From an uncultured Polaribacter sp. (lineage in GTDB: Bacteria > Bacteroidota > Bacteroidia > Flavobacteriales > Flavobacteriaceae), in the NCBI GenBank assembly GCA_937936695.1, contig CALHCK010000076.1, forward strand, positions 1 through 10,689: a stretch of 10,689 nucleotides of DNA. The letters run 5' to 3'. The position numbers and the translations under genes were made by a program. The notes under the pieces are model-generated. The model was not told where the DNA came from, did not search any database, and worked only from the letters and a program-made list of their open reading frames with translations. Below are positions 6,807 to 10,689 of this stretch, in pieces. Numbering within the stretch: the stretch's first letter is position 1; every line of letters begins with the position of its first letter.

Positions 6807-9227
6807 TTAAAAAGTTAATTCTAGAGTAACATAATAATTTCTGGGTGCAGATGGTATAATACCTGGTCCAGGATATCCTGTTGCTCTTCTTGTAAAATAA
6901 CTCTCGTTTAAAAGATTGTTAACACCCGCTTCTAATTTTGCAAATTTGTATTTATAAGAAGCGGAAAAATCTAAAATATTGTATGCAGGAATTGCTCCTA
7001 CAATAGCACCAGCATCTTCATCTACAGAGTTTTCTGCATCTGTAAATTGCTCTGATAAAAATGAATACTGTATACTAGAACTAAAATTATTATACCCAAA
7101 TTTTATTCCTGTTTTTAAATTTACATCGGGTATAAATTCTACTTTTTTACCTAAAATACCACTTGTAATAGCTCTTGTATATTCAGAGGTTATTAAAGAC
7201 GTATTTACAAAATAATTAAATGTATAATTATTATTTAGTTTAACTATCTTTTTTAAATTAAAATCAAAAACAGACTCTACCCCCAAAATTCTGGCATCGC
7301 CAACATTTGTTCTTAATTGCCCAACGGTATTTAAAGGTGGTATTTGTGTTAATAAAAAACCTATTCTGTTTCTATAGAACAATCCAAAAACATTAGCGTC
7401 ATAAGACAACCAATTATTCCAGTTACCACGGATACCAATGTCTGTGGAAAATCCATTTTCATCACCTAAATTAGGATCTACACCGTTTGATGGGTTTATA
7501 ATATTTAAATCAGAAAAAGTTATAGATCTGTAGTTTTGAGAGATGTTTCCGTAAATCTCTAAAGATTTAGCTGTTTTGTAACTTGCACCAATACCTAATA
7601 AAACAAAAGACCTTTCGTTTACCAACTCTCTATTGGTATCAATACTCCCTATTGGGTTTCCTGCTGCATCTCTATTTGTTATTTTTCCTAAACCACTACT
7701 AGCGGTTTTAATATACTCAAAACGTGCTCCTGGTGTAATTGAAAATTTATCTGACAAGTAAAAAATGTTTTCACCAAAAAGCGCTAAATTTAAGTTCGGG
7801 TTTTTAAACTCACCTTGAATTCTGTAATCAGGAAACTGTTCTATTGCTGAAGAAAAATCAGCATCACTCTCTCTAGTACCTGGTCCCTGAAAATCTACAT
7901 TAAAAGCTTTGTATAACTTAGTACCCACTAAAAAAGTTGCTTTTTTATTATAAACCTTATAATTGCTTACCAAACGAGATTCAAAACCAAAATTATCAAA
8001 ATTACCTATTAACAATTCTCTTGGCTCTTCTATATTGTCAGGTAAATCTACACGTCTGTCTCTAAAACCAATTGCTTTTCTAGAAGCATTTAATCCAAAA
8101 AAGTTAAAGGAAAAATTTGTGTTTTCAGAAAACTTATGTTTCAATTTTAAATTGTACAAAAACCAATCTACTTTAAACCAGTTTCTTGTTCTATTACTCT
8201 GAAAAGGATTTTCATTAAATAAGCGTCCTGTTAAACCACCAGCTTGTTGCGCCAAATAATCTAAATAAGTTACCTCTGCCTCTAGTTTTGTGTTTTTAGT
8301 AAACTCATATCCTAAATGTGTAAATATATTTTTAGATTCGAATTCAGAATTAGGTCTAAATCCATTCCCTTTCTTGTAATTATAATACGTGTAATAAGAA
8401 AACTTACCATTAGTACCACTTAAACTTGTAAAATTGGTGTATAACCCAAAACTACCTATTGTATTTCTTGTTGTAACCTCTATAGGTTTACTACTAGGTT
8501 TTTTAGTGATGAAATTAATTAACCCTCCAAATTGAGTTCCGTACTGTAAAGAAGCGGCTCCTCTTATAACTTGAATTTCCTGTAAACCTTCTGATGCCGG
8601 TGTGTAATAACTCTCTGGGTAACCTAAAACATCTGCACTAATATCATACCCATTTTGACGCGTATTAAAGTTAGAAGTTCTGTTAGGATCTAAACCTCTT
8701 CCTCCAATATTTAATTGCAAACCTGCATCATCATTCTGATAAATATTTAAACCCGCCACTTGATTAAATATCTGACGAGCATTATTAGTAGACAATGCTG
8801 CTGCAGATTGATTGACCAAAACGACTTCTGTCTTTTTTCCTGCATAAATTGCAGTTCCTTCTACATCTTTTAACCTTTTTAATTCAAATATTTTTTTTGT
8901 TCTTGCCTTTATTTCAATTTCACTTAACTGTTCTGTAAAAGGTTTTAAAATTACAGTAACATCTTTATAAGATGCTGAGGTAAGATTTAATGTTTTTATA
9001 TGATAATTGTCTGCGTAAAAAATAAGCGTTAATTTACTTTTTAAAGAAGTAAAAGAAAATTTACCTTCCGTATCTGTTTCTGCTAAAAAATCTCCTGCTT
9101 TATTGTAAACCTGAACCTCTTGTATTGCTTTTTTAGCTTCAGAAACCACTACACCATTTACTCTGTTTTGAGAATATGCAACAATATGCAACCATACAAA
9201 GACAATAAATAATCCCTTAAATTTCAT
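6807..9227 (-). CDS. TonB-dependent outer-membrane receptor, FecA-like
   Basis: The 806-residue protein has a signal peptide (about 1-19, AYS|Q). A carboxypeptidase-regulatory-like beta-sandwich follows (about 21-97; NGVVVSEAKKAIQEVQVY...FSF), as is common in Bacteroidota receptors. A TonB-box-like stretch LSEIEIKA lies at 101-108. The plug (about 120-245) contains LNIGGRGLDPNRTSNFNTRQ and IQVIRGAASLQYGTQFGG, strongly typical of the ferric-citrate receptor group (FecA, COG4772). The barrel runs to a terminal aromatic, LELTF. It should take up a ferric chelate or a similar metal complex using TonB energy. The N-terminal signalling (STN) domain of E. coli FecA is absent, so FecI/FecR-type signalling through it is not expected. 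It lies 4 nt downstream of the HTTM gene, and its stop is 1 nt from that of the opposing imelysin. The ligand cannot be assigned from sequence. Confidence 0.93.
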   Translation of the reverse strand: MKFKGLFIVFVWLHIVAYSQNRVNGVVVSEAKKAIQEVQVYNKAGDFLAETDTEGKFSFTSLKSKLTLIFYADNYHIKTLNLTSASYKDVTVILKPFTEQLSEIEIKARTKKIFELKRLKDVEGTAIYAGKKTEVVLVNQSAAALSTNNARQIFNQVAGLNIYQNDDAGLQLNIGGRGLDPNRTSNFNTRQNGYDISADVLGYPESYYTPASEGLQEIQVIRGAASLQYGTQFGGLINFITKKPSSKPIEVTTRNTIGSFGLYTNFTSLSGTNGKFSYYTYYNYKKGNGFRPNSEFESKNIFTHLGYEFTKNTKLEAEVTYLDYLAQQAGGLTGRLFNENPFQSNRTRNWFKVDWFLYNLKLKHKFSENTNFSFNFFGLNASRKAIGFRDRRVDLPDNIEEPRELLIGNFDNFGFESRLVSNYKVYNKKATFLVGTKLYKAFNVDFQGPGTRESDADFSSAIEQFPDYRIQGEFKNPNLNLALFGENIFYLSDKFSITPGARFEYIKTASSGLGKITNRDAAGNPIGSIDTNRELVNERSFVLLGIGASYKTAKSLEIYGNISQNYRSITFSDLNIINPSNGVDPNLGDENGFSTDIGIRGNWNNWLSYDANVFGLFYRNRIGFLLTQIPPLNTVGQLRTNVGDARILGVESVFDFNLKKIVKLNNNYTFNYFVNTSLITSEYTRAITSGILGKKVEFIPDVNLKTGIKFGYNNFSSSIQYSFLSEQFTDAENSVDEDAGAIVGAIPAYNILDFSASYKYKFAKLEAGVNNLLNESYFTRRATGYPGPGIIPSAPRNYYVTLELTF

Positions 9228-9231
9228 TTCT

Positions 9232-10605
9232 TTAAATTCCTTTTATTTTAATTTCTGATGTAAATGGAAGTATCCATTTTTTATGTGCAAATGATTCTTT
9301 TTCTGCGTACAAATTTATGGTTTTATCTACAAATCTTGTACTTAATCTACCATTTAATGCTACAAAACTATCTGCATAAATGGCAATATTTTTATGACCC
9401 TGATTTTTAAAATGATCTCCTAAAAAATGAGCATATTCTAAAATAAAATCTGGCTGAAAACTCATTTGTTTTTCTTGAAATGAGGTTAAAAAATCTTTAT
9501 TATCAACATAAAAAAAAGCGTTTGTTTTTGTATTTACTACTTTAAACGTTGTATTTCCTGCTTTTTCCATTAACATAACTCTCCACGAAAAACGAAAACC
9601 TTGTTCTGTCCAAAATAATTCTCCTGGATATAGTAAATTTCTAAACGGAAAAAGTAATTGTAAAATCATAAAAACAGCCAATACAGTATGTGTAATTCTT
9701 TTTTTAACTGCCGAAAACCTGTAATTTTCTATAATTGTAAATTGGTATGTTGTTATATTAAAAATCTTTTTAATTGTAGTTATTATTTTTTGATGAAAAC
9801 TTGCTTCAAAAAAAATGAGTGTAGAGATAATCATTATAAAAGGAAACATGCCTATTGGAAACAAAACTCTTGTAAATACATGAAAAATAACAACAACTAC
9901 AAAGGCATAAATTCTTGTTCTTTTATACAGTAAAAAAAACGGAATTGTTAAATCGTATAGCATACCACTCCAACTCATTGCATAATGAAACCATTCTTGC
10001 TGCATTACCGTATTTCCTAGTAAAGGAATATCATATTTAGAGGGCAACCAAATTTTTAAAGGCATTGCTCTAAACAACCAATCTGAATTTAATTTTGCCA
10101 ATCCTGCATAAAAATAAACAATACCTAATAAAAATTTTATACTATCTACCGACCACTTAGGTACCGTATTGTAAATCTTTTTATTTTTATAAGCATCTAA
10201 TGAAAAATTTGCATTTGCTGGTAAAAAAATCATTAAAAAACTTAAAATGCTAATAAAGTAATAATGGTTTAAATACGTAGTTTTATCCATTAACTCTATG
10301 TACAAAAAGCTTAGAAAAAAAACACTTGTAGATAATTTGTATTTATAACCAACAGCTATACATATTGCAGATAAAGCACAGAGTATAAATAATAAATAGG
10401 TATAATTACCTAAAGGTTGTACCCAACTAAAAAAGTAATATTTAAAATGAAATTTTGGTTGTAAATACAATTCTTCTATCCATCCGTTTGCCCAAAAACG
10501 AACGATACTAGCAAACATCATTATTCCAAAAAACATTCTAAAAACAACTAAAGAAGCTATTTTTGTTTGCTGTTGTAAATAATATGTAAAATAATTTGCT
10601 TTCAT
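9232..10605 (-). CDS. HTTM / vitamin K-dependent gamma-carboxylase-like membrane protein
   Basis: The 457-residue protein has several transmembrane helices in about residues 15-325 and a soluble C-terminal part. Segments that fit the HTTM family (bacterial relatives of vitamin K-dependent gamma-glutamyl carboxylase) are VVFRMFFGIMMF (20-31), DKTTYLNHYY (107-116), IVYFYAGLAKLNSDWL (162-177, with Lys171) and FWTEQGFRFSWRVMLMEKAGN (331-351). The human enzyme carboxylates Glu residues using reduced vitamin K; most bacterial homologues have no proven reaction, and menaquinone is a plausible quinone partner here. Its stop lies 4 nt from the start of the FecA-like receptor, so the two form an operon. 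The start at 10605 is chosen because the first helix begins near residue 15; the codon directly abuts the T-tract of an upstream terminator, which is unusual. Target and reaction are unknown. Confidence 0.88.
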   Translation of the reverse strand: MKANYFTYYLQQQTKIASLVVFRMFFGIMMFASIVRFWANGWIEELYLQPKFHFKYYFFSWVQPLGNYTYLLFILCALSAICIAVGYKYKLSTSVFFLSFLYIELMDKTTYLNHYYFISILSFLMIFLPANANFSLDAYKNKKIYNTVPKWSVDSIKFLLGIVYFYAGLAKLNSDWLFRAMPLKIWLPSKYDIPLLGNTVMQQEWFHYAMSWSGMLYDLTIPFFLLYKRTRIYAFVVVVIFHVFTRVLFPIGMFPFIMIISTLIFFEASFHQKIITTIKKIFNITTYQFTIIENYRFSAVKKRITHTVLAVFMILQLLFPFRNLLYPGELFWTEQGFRFSWRVMLMEKAGNTTFKVVNTKTNAFFYVDNKDFLTSFQEKQMSFQPDFILEYAHFLGDHFKNQGHKNIAIYADSFVALNGRLSTRFVDKTINLYAEKESFAHKKWILPFTSEIKIKGI

Positions 10606-10646
10606 AAAAAACCGAAACCTTTATTGAAAACAATAAAGGTTTTTGG
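10606..10646 (-). terminator. Intrinsic terminator abutting the HTTM start codon
   Basis: On the minus strand a CC/GG-closed hairpin pairs AAACCTTTATTG (10642-10631) with CAATAAAGGTTT (10626-10615) around a TTTT loop and is followed by six T (10611-10606). This is a textbook intrinsic terminator for a gene entering from the right. Its T-tract ends at the base before the HTTM ATG at 10605. It may therefore both end the upstream gene and limit or control read-through into HTTM and the receptor gene. Confidence 0.75.
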
Positions 10647-10659
10647 ATTTGTGTTTTAT

Positions 10660-10689
10660 TTATTTTAAAAGATTTTTAATCTCCATCTG
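10660..10689 (-). other. Possible 3' end of an upstream minus-strand gene
   Basis: The terminator at 10606-10646 implies that a minus-strand gene ends just to its right. All three minus-strand frames close within this edge: stops lie at 10662-10660, 10667-10665 and 10678-10676. The longest tail reads QMEIKNLLK; another reads DGD. The frame cannot be chosen from 30 bases, and no identity can be given. Confidence 0.3.

Noticed and set aside
8250..8270. Stretch resembling the 24-bp repeat core (AAATAATCTAAATAA)
   Set aside because: It lies inside the receptor coding sequence, where the codons (LDYLAQQ) explain it, and it lacks one base of the core spacing.
9688..9933. Plus-strand 81-codon open frame
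   Set aside because: Antisense to transmembrane segments of the HTTM protein; its composition (C, K, N, Y) is what the reverse of AT-rich membrane codons gives.
10658..10669. Match to part of the repeat (TTTAAAATAAAT on the minus strand) upstream of HTTM
   Set aside because: Only 12 bases of pure A/T, without the TCTAA part that makes the repeat distinctive; likely chance in this composition.

Overview
The window looks like a chromosomal segment of an AT-rich marine-type Flavobacteriaceae (Bacteroidota). The evidence is the very low GC content, the Bacteroidota-style lipoproteins, a TonB-dependent receptor carrying an N-terminal carboxypeptidase-regulatory-like domain, the lack of Shine-Dalgarno sequences, and promoter-like elements of the flavobacterial TTG / TAnnTTTG type. 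The genus cannot be fixed from this sequence; the protein style fits Polaribacter, Tenacibaculum and similar genera.

Layout, left to right. (1) Positions 1-1091, minus strand: the N-terminal 363 residues of a secreted right-handed beta-helix protein that runs off the left edge. (2) 1358-2833, minus strand: guaB (IMP dehydrogenase), followed by a clear intrinsic terminator at 1302-1331 and preceded by a short leader with a perfect TAnnTTTG element and an inverted repeat. (3) A 179-bp divergent intergenic region that carries two near-identical 24-bp elements bracketing a candidate promoter. (4) 3013-6805, plus strand: imelysin-family lipoprotein, di-heme DUF1111 (DHOR) lipoprotein, and a second, divergent imelysin-family lipoprotein. 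(5) 6807-10605, minus strand: an HTTM/vitamin K-dependent gamma-carboxylase-like membrane protein followed 4 nt later by a FecA-like TonB-dependent receptor. The right edge has a strong terminator of minus-strand polarity and possibly the last codons of another gene.

The two blocks in (4) and (5) converge with a 1-nt gap and together make one functional neighbourhood, most simply read as a ferric iron (or related metal) acquisition locus. The imelysins would bind metal or metal complex at the outer membrane, the di-heme protein would do redox chemistry, and the FecA-like receptor would carry the ligand across the outer membrane. No inner-membrane metal permease and no DyP-type peroxidase is present, so this is not a canonical EfeUOB system. 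The HTTM protein is the only polytopic inner-membrane protein here, and its role is the main open question. guaB and the beta-helix gene look unrelated to this locus. No tRNA, rRNA, CRISPR array, insertion sequence or phage feature was seen.
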